From positions 1,302,001-1,366,000 of the forward strand of contig NZ_JACCFM010000001.1 in the NCBI RefSeq assembly GCF_013410665.1: a stretch of 64,000 nucleotides of DNA. Direction: 5' to 3'. Below are positions 1-7,630 of this stretch, piece by piece. A program made the translations under genes and the position numbers. This stretch comes from Leifsonia psychrotolerans. GTDB taxonomy: Bacteria > Actinomycetota > Actinomycetes > Actinomycetales > Microbacteriaceae. Positions within the stretch are counted from its first letter, which is position 1; each line of letters begins with the position of its first letter. A model generated the notes under the pieces. That model did no database searches. It was not told where the DNA came from and saw only the letters and a program-made list of their open reading frames with translations.

Positions 1-481
1 AGGAACTCACTCCGATGACGCGAACTCCCGGCACCAACCGCGCTTCGTCGGCGTTTCCTTCCGGAACCATGACCGTGCACGGTCCGTGGAGTGCTGCCGC
101 GACCACCGACGGCAGCATTCCGAGTATGGGCCGCAGCCGCCCGTCGAGCGCGAGCTCACCAATGTGCACGACAGACTTCACCGACGACGCGTCGACCACG
201 TCGTCGGCAGCCAGACAGGCGAGGGCGATGGCCAAATCGAAGCCAGAGCCGTGTTTCGGCAATGACGCCGGCGAGAGATTGATCGTGAGCTTCTTATGCG
301 TGAGCGGGCAACCCGAGTTCTTCGCCGCCGAACGCACGCGTGAGGTCGCCTCCGACAGCGCCGCGTCAGGCAACCCGATCAGCACCATGGCCGGCAACTG
401 GTCGGACATGTCGGCCTCGACTTCGACGAGCGCCCCAGCGAGCCCAATCAGGGCGACCGCGTGCGTCAACGCGTGCCCCAT
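1..481 (-). CDS. comM: ComM/YifB family Mg-chelatase-like AAA ATPase, N-terminal part
   Basis: Reading from the ATG at 481 down to the window edge gives about 160 residues beginning MGHALTHAVALIGLAG. This is the N-terminal Lon-protease-like domain of the YifB/ComM family, with the family segments VLIGLPDAALSEA, NLSPASLPKHGSGFDLAIAL and GELALDGRLRPILG. The AAA ATPase domain lies outside the window. Family members act on DNA branch migration during natural transformation in some bacteria; the role in actinobacteria is not settled. The start overlaps the yraN stop by one base (TGATG), the usual yraN-comM(-dprA) order, so the two are translationally coupled. The gene is cut only by the window edge; no frameshift is seen. 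Confidence 0.9.
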   Translation of the reverse strand, partial: MGHALTHAVALIGLAGALVEVEADMSDQLPAMVLIGLPDAALSEATSRVRSAAKNSGCPLTHKKLTINLSPASLPKHGSGFDLAIALACLAADDVVDASSVKSVVHIGELALDGRLRPILGMLPSVVAAALHGPCTVMVPEGNADEARLVPGVRVIGVSS

Positions 482-837
482 CAGAACACACCCTCGAGAT
501 GCTCGATCACCGGTTCCGCACCGGGCGACGCGATGACGGCGATCGCATCGATACGGATGCGCCGGGGGCGCTGCTCAGCCTGTGCACACCAGGCCGCGGC
601 GAGCCGGCGCAGTCGCGCCAGTTTCACGACGGTGATCGCCTCGAACGGGTGCCCAAACCCCAGCCCTGATCGAGTCTTGACCTCGACGAAGACTACCGCG
701 CCGCGCTTTTCGGCGATCACGTCGATTTCGCCCTGCACACACCGCCAATTGCGTTCGACCACCCGATAGCCGTGCGCCACGAGGTAGTCACAGGCCACGT
801 CTTCGCCGTGCTTGCCCACCACATCCTTCTTCGCCAT
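481..837 (-). CDS. yraN: YraN family (UPF0102) putative endonuclease
   Basis: This 118-residue protein matches the normal size of the UPF0102 family. It has the restriction-endonuclease-like core: Glu in KHGEDVACDYL near residue 11, Asp in QGEIDVIA near 39, and the ExK motif VFVEVKTR near 51-58. The fold predicts a metal-dependent nuclease, but the cellular substrate is unknown. A GGAGG ribosome site stands five bases before the ATG. It ends one base into comM. In most actinobacteria yraN directly follows rnhB and the DUF2469 gene; here a GAPDH gene is placed between them, and a terminator separates yraN from it, so yraN-comM probably has its own promoter between 838 and 945. Confidence 0.9.
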   Translation of the reverse strand: MAKKDVVGKHGEDVACDYLVAHGYRVVERNWRCVQGEIDVIAEKRGAVVFVEVKTRSGLGFGHPFEAITVVKLARLRRLAAAWCAQAEQRPRRIRIDAIAVIASPGAEPVIEHLEGVF

Positions 838-945
838 GACGACCTCCGCTTGAAGTGTCGCCGACGCTGAAGCCGGCGGCAGCGAAAAGTGCGGGTTCGG
901 TGCACAACCCGGCGGGGGCCTTCCTGGGGAGGGTGCCGGTTAACG

Positions 946-981
946 ACCCGGCCGGACCAGATGTCTCTGGCCCGGCCGGGT
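946..981. terminator. Strong hairpin terminator downstream of the GAPDH gene
   Basis: The arms 946-960 and 967-981 pair over 15 bases with one mismatch around a six-base loop (ATGTCT). The stem is almost all G and C. It begins 21 bases after the GAPDH stop. No T-run follows on the minus strand, as is common for actinobacterial terminators. Confidence 0.75.
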
Positions 982-1001
982 GCTGCAACTAGATCGTGTG
1001 A

Positions 1002-2447
1002 TTACGCCTCGGGATACACGCGCGGGTGAACCCCGGCCATCTCCTCGAGCACACGCACGACCTGGCAGCTGTAGCCGAACTCGTTGTCGTACCAGACATA
1101 GAGAATCGCCTTCTTGCCCGTGCTGATCGTGGCTAGCCCGTCGACGATACCGGCCCGGCGCGAGCCGAGAAAGTCGCTCGACACCACCTCGGGCGAATCG
1201 ATGTAGTCGATCTGCTTGTGCAATGACGAGTGCAACGACATGTTTCGCAGGTACGTGTTCAACTCGTCCTTGGTGGCCTCTTTTTCGAGGCTCAGGTGCA
1301 AGATCGCCATCGACACGTCAGGCGTCGGAACGCGGATGGCGTTGCCGGTGAGCTTGCCCGCCAGTTCCGGCAGAGCCTTCGCCACGGCGCTCGCCGCACC
1401 GGTTTCGGTGATCACCATGTTCAGCGCCGCTGAACGCCCCCGACGGTCGCCCTTGTGGAAGTTGTCAATCAGGTTCTGGTCGTTCGTGAACGAGTGAACC
1501 GTCTCGACGTGACCGTCTACGATGCCGAACCTGTCGACCATGGCCTTCAACACAGGGGTAATGGCGTTGGTGGTGCAGGATGCCGCCGTGACGATCCGAT
1601 CGTCGGCGGTGATGGTGTCATGGTTGATGCCGTGCACGATATTCTTCAGCGCACCCTTACCCGGCGCGGTGAGCAGCACCCGCGCGACGCCGGGGCACTT
1701 CAAGTGCTGGGACAACCCGTCGGCATCCCGCCAGCGACCGGTGTTGTCGACGACGATCGCGTCGTGAATGCCATACGCGGTGTAGTCAACGCTGGCCGGG
1801 TCACTCGAGTAGATGACGTGGATCAGAGTGCCGTTGGCAAGAATCGTGTTGGCCTCGTCATCGACGACGATGGTGCCGTCGAAGGGACCATGCACCGAGT
1901 CGCGGCGCAGCAGGCTCGCACGTTTGGTGATGTCATTGTCTGACCCCTTACGCACGACGATCGCGCGCAGGCGTAGGCCGTGCCCACCCCCGGCGTGTTC
2001 AATCAGGATGCGTGCCACCAGGCGTCCGATCCGACCAAAGCCGTACAGTACGACATCGGTGCTCGACCGGCCGTCGACACCGTGCTGGTCTGCGATGTCA
2101 GCCAACTGCTCGCGCACGAAGTCTTCAATACTGAGGGCGGAGTCCTGGGCCTTGTAGGCCAGGCTAAGCCGCGCCAGGTCGATAGACGCCGCTCCCAGCT
2201 TCATCTCGCTCATCACGCGCAGCATCGGCAGCGTCTCTTCTGGCTCCAGCTCGACGTCGTCAAGCTGGCGAGCAAACCGGTGGGCTTTCACCACTCCCAT
2301 CACCGACTGGTTGATGAGGCTGCGGCCATGGATCGAGGTCACAACATTGTTGTGCCGGTAGAGACCGCCGATGAGGGGAATCATGGCCTCAGCCATCGCC
2401 TCCCGTTCGATCCAGGATTCTCGACGCTGATCATATTCCTGACTCAA
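1002..2447 (-). CDS. gap: Glyceraldehyde-3-phosphate dehydrogenase, long form
   Basis: This 481-residue enzyme oxidises glyceraldehyde 3-phosphate to 1,3-bisphosphoglycerate, or works in the reverse, gluconeogenic direction. Residues 1-130 are a helical extension missing from the usual 330-residue GAPDH. The NAD-binding Rossmann motif GFGRIGR is at 136-142. The catalytic cysteine is C291 in ASCTTNAITP, and the C-terminal YDNEFGYS motif is present. The start is a TTG at 2447, about eleven bases after GAAAGG; the first in-frame ATG (residue 18) is a weaker alternative. Long GAPDHs of this type occur beside a normal gap in several actinobacteria and may favour gluconeogenesis; cofactor preference cannot be read here. 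Its place between DUF2469 and yraN interrupts a conserved gene order. Confidence 0.9.
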   Translation of the reverse strand: MSQEYDQRRESWIEREAMAEAMIPLIGGLYRHNNVVTSIHGRSLINQSVMGVVKAHRFARQLDDVELEPEETLPMLRVMSEMKLGAASIDLARLSLAYKAQDSALSIEDFVREQLADIADQHGVDGRSSTDVVLYGFGRIGRLVARILIEHAGGGHGLRLRAIVVRKGSDNDITKRASLLRRDSVHGPFDGTIVVDDEANTILANGTLIHVIYSSDPASVDYTAYGIHDAIVVDNTGRWRDADGLSQHLKCPGVARVLLTAPGKGALKNIVHGINHDTITADDRIVTAASCTTNAITPVLKAMVDRFGIVDGHVETVHSFTNDQNLIDNFHKGDRRGRSAALNMVITETGAASAVAKALPELAGKLTGNAIRVPTPDVSMAILHLSLEKEATKDELNTYLRNMSLHSSLHKQIDYIDSPEVVSSDFLGSRRAGIVDGLATISTGKKAILYVWYDNEFGYSCQVVRVLEEMAGVHPRVYPEA

Positions 2448-2468
2448 AAAAGCAGTTACCTTTCTCGG

Positions 2469-2792
2469 TTATTCGTCGAGCGCCAGTTCTTTGGGCAGCT
2501 CGAACTCCTTTGATGCGAGTTCTTCCACGTTGACGTCCTTGAACGTGAGCACCCGCACCGACTTCACAAAACGGTCAGAACGGTACACGTCCCAGACCCA
2601 GACATCTTTCATGGTCAACTCGAAGTAGAAATCGTGCTCCGTGTCGCGGCGCACCAGATCAACGTCGTTTGCAAGATAGAAACGTCGCTCCGTCTCAACG
2701 ACATACTGGAATTGCCCGACGACGTCGCGGTACTCCCGGTACAGCGCCAACTCGACCTCGCGGTCGTAGTCCTCGAATTCGTCTTCTTCCAT
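2469..2792 (-). CDS. DUF2469 family protein
   Basis: A 107-residue acidic protein of the actinobacterial DUF2469 family, normally found right after rnhB as it is here. It starts MEEDEFEDYDREVELALYREY and is full length. It has no signal peptide, membrane segment or known catalytic motif, so a soluble cytosolic protein of unknown function is all that can be said. A TAGGAT -10 box sits at 2802-2807, which would give an almost leaderless message in addition to read-through from rnhB, 12 bases upstream. Confidence 0.88.
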   Translation of the reverse strand: MEEDEFEDYDREVELALYREYRDVVGQFQYVVETERRFYLANDVDLVRRDTEHDFYFELTMKDVWVWDVYRSDRFVKSVRVLTFKDVNVEELASKEFELPKELALDE

Positions 2793-2801
2793 GGTGACTC
2801 A

Positions 2802-2807
2802 ATCCTA
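2802..2807 (-). promoter_or_regulatory. Candidate -10 box for the DUF2469 gene
   Basis: TAGGAT lies 10-15 bases before the ATG at 2792, and its first three bases are the TAG stop codon of rnhB. The spacing would give a message with a 5' leader of only a few bases. No clear -35 element is seen. Confidence 0.4.
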
Positions 2808-3458
2808 CGCCGTGGCGGAGGGAAGCTTCAGCCACGAGGTGCGGTGCAGCGCTGTTGCCCCGCGCGTTGCGATCGCGCTGAGGTGCGCGGCGCTGCCATA
2901 CCCCTTGTTGCCAGCCCAGCCATAGCCGGGCGTGCTGGCATCGGCGGCGATCATGAGTCGGTCGCGGTGCACCTTGGCAATCACGGATGCCGCGGCGACC
3001 GACGCACAGTCTCGGTCGGCTTTCACCCGCGTGACGATGCGAAGCGGGGTGGAAAGCGCCTTATTCAACCAATCGTCGTTGCCATCGAGCAACACCACAC
3101 TTTCCGAGACGTCTATCCCGGCGTGGTGCAACTCCACAAGGCCACGCTTTCCGGCGAGGCCCAGGCAGGCAATAATGCCTAGCCGGTCCACCTCCTCGGC
3201 GGAGGCCAGGCCCACCGCAGAGTGCAGCACCCAGGATTCCGCCAGTGGCGCGAGGGCCTCACGCCGCTTTTCACTGAGCATCTTGGAATCGCGAAGCCCG
3301 ACCGGAATGGGGCCGACCGAGTGATCGATTGCGGCGAAACCGACGGCGACGGGGCCCGCCAGCGCACCCCGGCCAACCTCATCGCATCCGATCACCGAGC
3401 GCGCACCGGCGGCCAACAGAGACTGCTCGAATTCCAGGGTGGGGTCGGCGACGGCCAC
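2805..3458 (-). CDS. rnhB: Ribonuclease HII
   Basis: This 217-residue enzyme cleaves the RNA strand of RNA-DNA hybrids and removes misincorporated ribonucleotides. The metal-binding motif GCDEVGRGALAGPV is at about 23-36 with the Asp-Glu pair. DSKMLSEKRRE and the VKADRDCASVAAASVIAKVHRD block, which carries the later acidic residues, are also present. Length is normal. The start is a GTG at 3458 overlapping the lepB stop by one base (TAGTG), so it is translated after lepB. Order lepB-rnhB-DUF2469 is standard for actinobacteria. Confidence 0.93.
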   Translation of the reverse strand: MAVADPTLEFEQSLLAAGARSVIGCDEVGRGALAGPVAVGFAAIDHSVGPIPVGLRDSKMLSEKRREALAPLAESWVLHSAVGLASAEEVDRLGIIACLGLAGKRGLVELHHAGIDVSESVVLLDGNDDWLNKALSTPLRIVTRVKADRDCASVAAASVIAKVHRDRLMIAADASTPGYGWAGNKGYGSAAHLSAIATRGATALHRTSWLKLPSATA

Positions 3459-4204
3459 TATCGGGTTCCCTCTTCGACGCCCCGGAAGACCTCGGGATAG
3501 TCATCGAGCCAGGTCCAGCGGTTGATCGGCCAGCTGATCACGAGCGCACGGCCGACGACATTGCGCACGGGAACGAAGCCCTTGCCCGGAGTATCGCCGT
3601 TGAAACGAGAATCCTTCGAGTTATACCGGTTGTCGCCCATCACCCAGAGGGAGTCTGGGGGCACAATGACGTCAAAGTTGACCTCAGACACCTTTGATTG
3701 CCCGGGTGGAAGCTTCACGTAAGGCTCTGAGAGCGGGACCCCATTCACACTCATCTGACCCAGAGCATTGCAGCAGACGACGTGGTCTCCCGGTAGTCCG
3801 ATGACACGTTTGATGAGGTGGTCGTTGCTGTCGGGAGCCGAGAGGCCGACCACCGAGAGCAGCCAGTCCACGCTGGCCACGAGAGGATTCTGTTCGACCT
3901 GGGGTTGCGGACTGAGCCACCCGCCCGGATCTTGGAAGACAACCACGTCACCACGATCGATCGGCATCAACGTGGGTTCGAGTTGGTTGACGAGAATGCG
4001 GTCATTCACGAGCAGCGTCTGTTCCATCGACCCGGACGGGATGTAGAACGACCGGATGAGGAATGTTTTGATCAGGAATGAGATCAGCAGCGCGACCACA
4101 AATATGACCAACAGGTCACGGATGAATAGTGCGACGCTACGCTTCTTGCGCTTCGTCTCCAAGGCCCGGCGATCCGATCGCGAGGGCAGGGTGTCTTCTG
4201 TCAT
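3458..4204 (-). CDS. lepB: Signal peptidase I
   Basis: This 248-residue membrane protease removes signal peptides from exported proteins. A basic cytosolic tail (residues 10-25) is followed by one membrane segment (about 27-50). The catalytic serine is S59 in PSGSMEQTL. The general-base lysine is K132 in IKRVIGLPGDHV. Box E, MGDNRYNSKDSR, lies further on. The ATG at 4204 is the only sensible start. A perfect 15-bp hairpin ends nine bases before it, and the best ribosome-site-like sequence (GAGGAG) lies inside the distal arm, so expression after rplS is probably damped by termination or by masking of the ribosome site. Confidence 0.93.
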   Translation of the reverse strand: MTEDTLPSRSDRRALETKRKKRSVALFIRDLLVIFVVALLISFLIKTFLIRSFYIPSGSMEQTLLVNDRILVNQLEPTLMPIDRGDVVVFQDPGGWLSPQPQVEQNPLVASVDWLLSVVGLSAPDSNDHLIKRVIGLPGDHVVCCNALGQMSVNGVPLSEPYVKLPPGQSKVSEVNFDVIVPPDSLWVMGDNRYNSKDSRFNGDTPGKGFVPVRNVVGRALVISWPINRWTWLDDYPEVFRGVEEGTR

Positions 4205-4212
4205 TTAACCGC

Positions 4213-4250
4213 CTGAGCTCCTCACCCAGTTTATGGGGTGAGGAGCTCAG
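4213..4250 (-). terminator. Perfect hairpin between rplS and lepB (terminator/attenuator)
   Basis: Arms 4213-4227 and 4236-4250 are exact 15-base complements with an eight-base loop. It lies 31 bases beyond the rplS stop and ends nine bases before the lepB ATG. There is no T-run. It can act as a terminator for rplS, as a partial attenuator for lepB, or as a cover for the lepB ribosome site. Confidence 0.75.
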
Positions 4251-4281
4251 TAAAAGCGCAGTACGACCTGTGACGGTCGTG

Positions 4282-4623
4282 TTAGCGCTTTTCCTTGATC
4301 TTTGCCTTCTTGCCGCGCAGGTTGCGCAGGTAGTACAGCTTGGCGCGACGAACGTCGCCACGTGTGACGACCTCGATCTCAGCGATCACCGGCGAGTGCA
4401 CCGGGAAGGTACGCTCGACGCCGACCTGGAAGCTGACCTTGCGAACACAGAACGTTTCGCGAACGCCTTCACCGGAGCGGCCGATAACGACGCCCTGGAA
4501 GACCTGCACACGCGAGCGCGTGCCTTCAACGATGTTGACGTGAACCTTGACGGTGTCGCCAGCCCGGAAGGCGGGGATGTCCGACTTCAGGGATGCGGCA
4601 TCCACGTGGTCGAGAATATGCAT
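4282..4623 (-). CDS. rplS: 50S ribosomal protein L19
   Basis: L19 sits at the 30S-50S interface. The 113-residue frame starting [19 protein letters not shown] matches actinobacterial L19 from its first residue; upstream in-frame codons have no L19 similarity, so the start at 4623 was chosen. The motifs [28 protein letters not shown] and the basic C-terminus [19 protein letters not shown] are typical. A GAG-rich ribosome site precedes the ATG. The 201-base space upstream probably holds its own promoter, since an unrelated membrane gene separates it from trmD. Confidence 0.95.
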   Translation of the reverse strand: MHILDHVDAASLKSDIPAFRAGDTVKVHVNIVEGTRSRVQVFQGVVIGRSGEGVRETFCVRKVSFQVGVERTFPVHSPVIAEIEVVTRGDVRRAKLYYLRNLRGKKAKIKEKR

Positions 4624-4824
4624 GATATTTCGCTCTCTGCGCCCGCCACAGGTCGAACACGGCTTATGCTCCGGCACCACACAGTGCGTGTGCTGCCTCG
4701 GCAACTGAATAAAGAGTGCGTGCCGACTTGATGCAGCTCCCCTGTGGCAGAGGCTTGCCGCGGCACAATCGCTAATTGTGTCACGAAACCGGCCCTCCTC
4801 GCAAAGCGAGACGCTCAGGCCGAG

Positions 4825-5340
4825 CTAGGGCTCGGTCGGTTTCTCTTGAACGATGATGACGCTGGGGTCGTTCGGGCTGGCGTCGTGGCGGCTGGAGTCA
4901 GGGCGGCTGGAGTCAGGGAACGCAGCACGCGGCTGGGCAGTCTGCTCAATCAACGTCATCATCGACTGCATCCGTTTGCGTGCAGCGGTAACGAGTTCCC
5001 CGAGCGCGCACCACAGGGCAGCGAGCCCAAGCACCACCATGACCGTCGCCAGCCACGACGCCGAGGAAGGATAGAAACCGACAGCGATGATCGTGGCGTG
5101 CCAAAGGCTGAGCACCCCGACGTCCAGCCAGGACACCGCTCGGTCGGTACGCACCTCTTTGCGCGCATAAACCAGCAGGCTCACGATGAGCAGTCCCACA
5201 CCGAGACCCACGGCGCCGAGGAACACCCCGAAGACCTGCCAGCCGCCCCCGCCGAAGATTGGCCAGCCCACCACCAACCAGAGTGGAAGCGCGAGAACAG
5301 CAATGAACTGCCAAAAGAAGAATGCGCGACGGATGATCAC
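4825..5340 (-). CDS. Membrane protein of unknown function
   Basis: This 171-residue protein shows four likely membrane helices: about 8-28, 36-58, 72-92 and 98-115. A cytosolic C-terminal tail rich in Asp, Ser and Pro follows. I do not recognise a family. It is inserted between trmD and rplS, which are adjacent in most bacteria. The GTG start at 5340 is supported by TAGTCT at 5347-5352, exactly 7-12 bases upstream, which predicts a leaderless message. A small CTCGC/GCGAG hairpin after the stop may end transcription before rplS. Confidence 0.75.
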   Translation of the reverse strand: MIIRRAFFFWQFIAVLALPLWLVVGWPIFGGGGWQVFGVFLGAVGLGVGLLIVSLLVYARKEVRTDRAVSWLDVGVLSLWHATIIAVGFYPSSASWLATVMVVLGLAALWCALGELVTAARKRMQSMMTLIEQTAQPRAAFPDSSRPDSSRHDASPNDPSVIIVQEKPTEP

Positions 5341-5346
5341 GGGTTC

Positions 5347-5352
5347 AGACTA
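5347..5352 (-). promoter_or_regulatory. Candidate leaderless -10 box for the 4825-5340 gene
   Basis: TAGTCT occupies -12 to -7 relative to the GTG start at 5340, the placement expected when transcription begins at the start codon itself. Confidence 0.5.
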
Positions 5353-5367
5353 TCCAGGTGCGCCTGA

Positions 5368-6090
5368 CTATTCCTTTGAGTTCGCCGCAGGCAGAAGGTC
5401 GGGGCGAACACGCGCCGTGCGCTCGAGCTGCTGTTCGTGCCGCCAGGCCGCGATCAGGCCGTGGTTTCCATTCATCAACACCGGAGGAACGTCTCGCCCA
5501 CGCCAGCGTGCCGGCTTGGTGTAGCTCGGATACTCAAGCAGACCGTCCTCGTGTGACTCTTCGACGAGACTCGCGGGATTCCCGACAACGCCAGGAATGA
5601 GGCGTCCAATTGCCTCGATCATCGCCATCACGGCAACTTCTCCCCCGTTGAGCACGTAGTCGCCGAGACTGACCAATCGCACACGCGATTTCGTGGCCGT
5701 GTCATCGAAGACGCGCTGGTCGATGCCTTCATACCTCCCGCAGCCGAACGCGAGGTGCGGCTCGGCGGCCAGCTCGCGCGCCATCTTCTGAGTAAAGACG
5801 TCGCCGGCCGGTGAGGGGAAGATGACCAGCGGGCTCCCCTCTGTCACGCCGTTCGTCTGCGCCTCGGGCAGGATCGCGTCGAACGCTTCGCCCCACGGCT
5901 CGGGCTTCATCACCATTCCGGCACCACCGCCATAGGGCGTGTCATCAACCGTGCGATGACGGTCGTGCGTGTAGTCCCGCAGGTTGTGCACGCTCAGGTC
6001 TATCAGGCCAGCCTGCCGGGCCTTGCCAAGCAGCGAGATGTCCAGCACATCGAAGAACTCGGGAAAAATCGTGACGATGTCGATGCGCAT
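5368..6090 (-). CDS. trmD: tRNA (guanine-N1)-methyltransferase TrmD
   Basis: TrmD methylates G37 of tRNAs with S-adenosylmethionine, preventing +1 frameshifts. The 240-residue protein starts [13 protein letters not shown] at 6090; a longer frame adds residues unlike the family. The SPOUT trefoil-knot segments are clear: [13 protein letters not shown] at about 110-122 and [15 protein letters not shown] at about 134-148. PYGGGAGMV is at about 58-66. It follows rimM after 72 bases and carries its own TAGAAT -10 box at 6098-6103, so it may be transcribed both from the rpsP promoter and from a leaderless start. Confidence 0.95.
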   Translation of the reverse strand: MRIDIVTIFPEFFDVLDISLLGKARQAGLIDLSVHNLRDYTHDRHRTVDDTPYGGGAGMVMKPEPWGEAFDAILPEAQTNGVTEGSPLVIFPSPAGDVFTQKMARELAAEPHLAFGCGRYEGIDQRVFDDTATKSRVRLVSLGDYVLNGGEVAVMAMIEAIGRLIPGVVGNPASLVEESHEDGLLEYPSYTKPARWRGRDVPPVLMNGNHGLIAAWRHEQQLERTARVRPDLLPAANSKE

Positions 6091-6097
6091 AGGGCTA

Positions 6098-6103
6098 ATT
6101 CTA
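6098..6103 (-). promoter_or_regulatory. Candidate leaderless -10 box for trmD
   Basis: TAGAAT stands at -13 to -8 relative to the ATG at 6090. It lies in the rimM-trmD gap, where no ribosome site is visible close to the ATG. Confidence 0.5.
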
Positions 6104-6162
6104 AGGGAACAGCAATGGCCCACTGCCTCCGAAAACGGATGCAGTGGGCCAGAGTGTCGAAC

Positions 6163-6765
6163 CTATTCGGTCGCTTCGTCAGACGGAGCGGCCTCGGAAG
6201 GCGCGTCGTCCGGCTCGTCGGGAAGCTCTTCGAACAATCCTGTCGGAGGCGTGACGGTTACGATGCCGGACGCGATGTCGACGGACGGAACGATCGCTTT
6301 CACGAACGGAACCATGACGTCGCCCGCGGGCGTCTTGACGATCAGCAGATCTTGAGCGGGCATGTGGTCGAGACGTGCAATCGTTCCGACCTGCACCCCG
6401 TCGCGCACAACCGCGAGTCCGACCAGTTGGTGGTCGTACCAGGCGTCTTCCTCATCAGATGCTTCTGCCGCATCCTGCTCGATCCAGAGAATCGCTTTGG
6501 CCAGGCTTTCAGCGGCAGTGCGATCCGGCACATCCTTGAAAAAGCCGACCGGCTGCTGGTTGTACCAGCGCAGTTCGACGAGTTCAAGGGTTTTGCCGTG
6601 CCACGGCGAACCGCTCGGCACCTGAAGAGTGAACCGGGCGCCCGGGACGAAACGACGCCCCGGATCATCCGTGAACATTTCCAGCTTGATCGCACCCTTC
6701 AAGCCATGGGCCTTGGTGAGGCGCCCCACCCGAAGCTGGGTGCGTGGAGGCGTGTTCTCGTTCAC
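6163..6765 (-). CDS. rimM: 16S rRNA processing protein RimM
   Basis: RimM binds S19 and assists maturation of the 30S head. The start is a GTG at 6765, one base after the khpA stop (TAA-A-GTG), giving 200 residues beginning VNENTPPRTQLRVGRLTKAHG. The N-terminal RimM barrel contains GRLTKAHGLKGAIKLEMFTDDP, and the PRC-barrel half contains AWYDHQLVGLAV and DLLIVKTPAGDVMVPFV. The last 20 residues are an acidic Glu/Asp/Pro tail beyond the family core. It is part of the rpsP-khpA-rimM-trmD operon. Confidence 0.93.
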   Translation of the reverse strand: MNENTPPRTQLRVGRLTKAHGLKGAIKLEMFTDDPGRRFVPGARFTLQVPSGSPWHGKTLELVELRWYNQQPVGFFKDVPDRTAAESLAKAILWIEQDAAEASDEEDAWYDHQLVGLAVVRDGVQVGTIARLDHMPAQDLLIVKTPAGDVMVPFVKAIVPSVDIASGIVTVTPPTGLFEELPDEPDDAPSEAAPSDEATE

Positions 6766-6766
6766 T

Positions 6767-7003
6767 TTAGAAGTCGGTGTCGACGACGTCGACACGAACA
6801 CGCTTGCCGTCGGCCAGTGCAGCCACCAGGGTGCGCAACGCCTTCGCGGTGCGACCCGAGCGGCCGATGACCCGACCGAGGTCCTCGGGGTTCACACGAA
6901 CCTCGAGAACATCGCCGCGGGGGGAGTTTTTTGCAGCAACGTGCACATCGTCCGGGTGATCGACGATCCCCTTGACGAGGTGCTCAAGTGCGGGAGCGAG
7001 CAA
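6767..7003 (-). CDS. khpA: KH-domain RNA-binding protein KhpA
   Basis: A 78-residue single KH domain with the RNA-binding loop motif VIGRSGRTAKALRTLV (about 44-59). KhpA proteins bind RNA broadly and in Gram-positive bacteria affect cell elongation and division. The start is a TTG at 7003, three bases after the rpsP stop; homologues begin with the same MLAPALEHLVKGIVD sequence, which supports this rare codon. It is tightly coupled to rpsP and rimM. Confidence 0.93.
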   Translation of the reverse strand: MLAPALEHLVKGIVDHPDDVHVAAKNSPRGDVLEVRVNPEDLGRVIGRSGRTAKALRTLVAALADGKRVRVDVVDTDF

Positions 7004-7006
7004 AAT

Positions 7007-7423
7007 TTACGCCTCGTCCTCGGTGGTGTTCTCTGCTGCCTCGGCAGGAGCCTCAACCTTGGCCGCGGGCTTCTCAGCCTTCGGCTTCAGGACCGGCTTC
7101 TTCTTCTCGTCGGCGACGAAGGCAACCTTGGGCTCCTTGACGCGAACGGTGTTCACGGCGTTCTTGTCACCCTTGAAGGTGCCCCAGTCGCCGGTCAGCT
7201 TCAGCAGTGCCTCAACCTGCTCGGTCGGCTGCGCGCCGACGCCCAGCCAGTAGAGGGCGCGCTCAGAGTCGACCTTGATAACCGAGGGCTCTTCGGTCGG
7301 GTGGTACTGACCGATCTCTTCGATGACACGGCCATCGCGCTTGGTACGCGAGTCGGCGACAACGATGCGGTAGTACGGAGCGCGGATCTTTCCCAGACGC
7401 TTCAGACGGATTTTGACAGCCAC
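7007..7423 (-). CDS. rpsP: 30S ribosomal protein S16
   Basis: S16 is an early assembly protein of the 30S subunit. The 138-residue protein has the core [19 protein letters not shown] and [18 protein letters not shown], then a Lys/Ala/Glu/Pro-rich tail (about 105-138) common in actinobacteria. The start is a GTG with AGGAG four bases upstream. It heads the rpsP-khpA-rimM operon; its promoter should lie in 7424-7630, a 207-base gap in which I see no other gene. Confidence 0.95.
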   Translation of the reverse strand: MAVKIRLKRLGKIRAPYYRIVVADSRTKRDGRVIEEIGQYHPTEEPSVIKVDSERALYWLGVGAQPTEQVEALLKLTGDWGTFKGDKNAVNTVRVKEPKVAFVADEKKKPVLKPKAEKPAAKVEAPAEAAENTTEDEA

Positions 7424-7630
7424 AATTCTCCTGTGATGTTGATAATTTGGCGAACTGAACGCCGTGAGCGTGGGGGCACACTCGGCAGAAGCTCAATGGG
7501 AGTCTCTTCACCTGATTAGAGGGTCGGGTTACGGAGCACTCGACTCACCATTCTGTCAGATCCCCGCGCATTCCGATAATCGACGCAGCACAACCCTCTG
7601 AACGAATGTTCAGGTTCGACGGCGTGGAAC

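Noticed and set aside
1455..2513. Long open frames antisense to the GAPDH gene
   Set aside because: Shadow frames with no recognisable domain or start signals.
4624..4704. N-terminal extension of L19
   Set aside because: The added residues are unlike L19 and the family start MHILD is at 4623.
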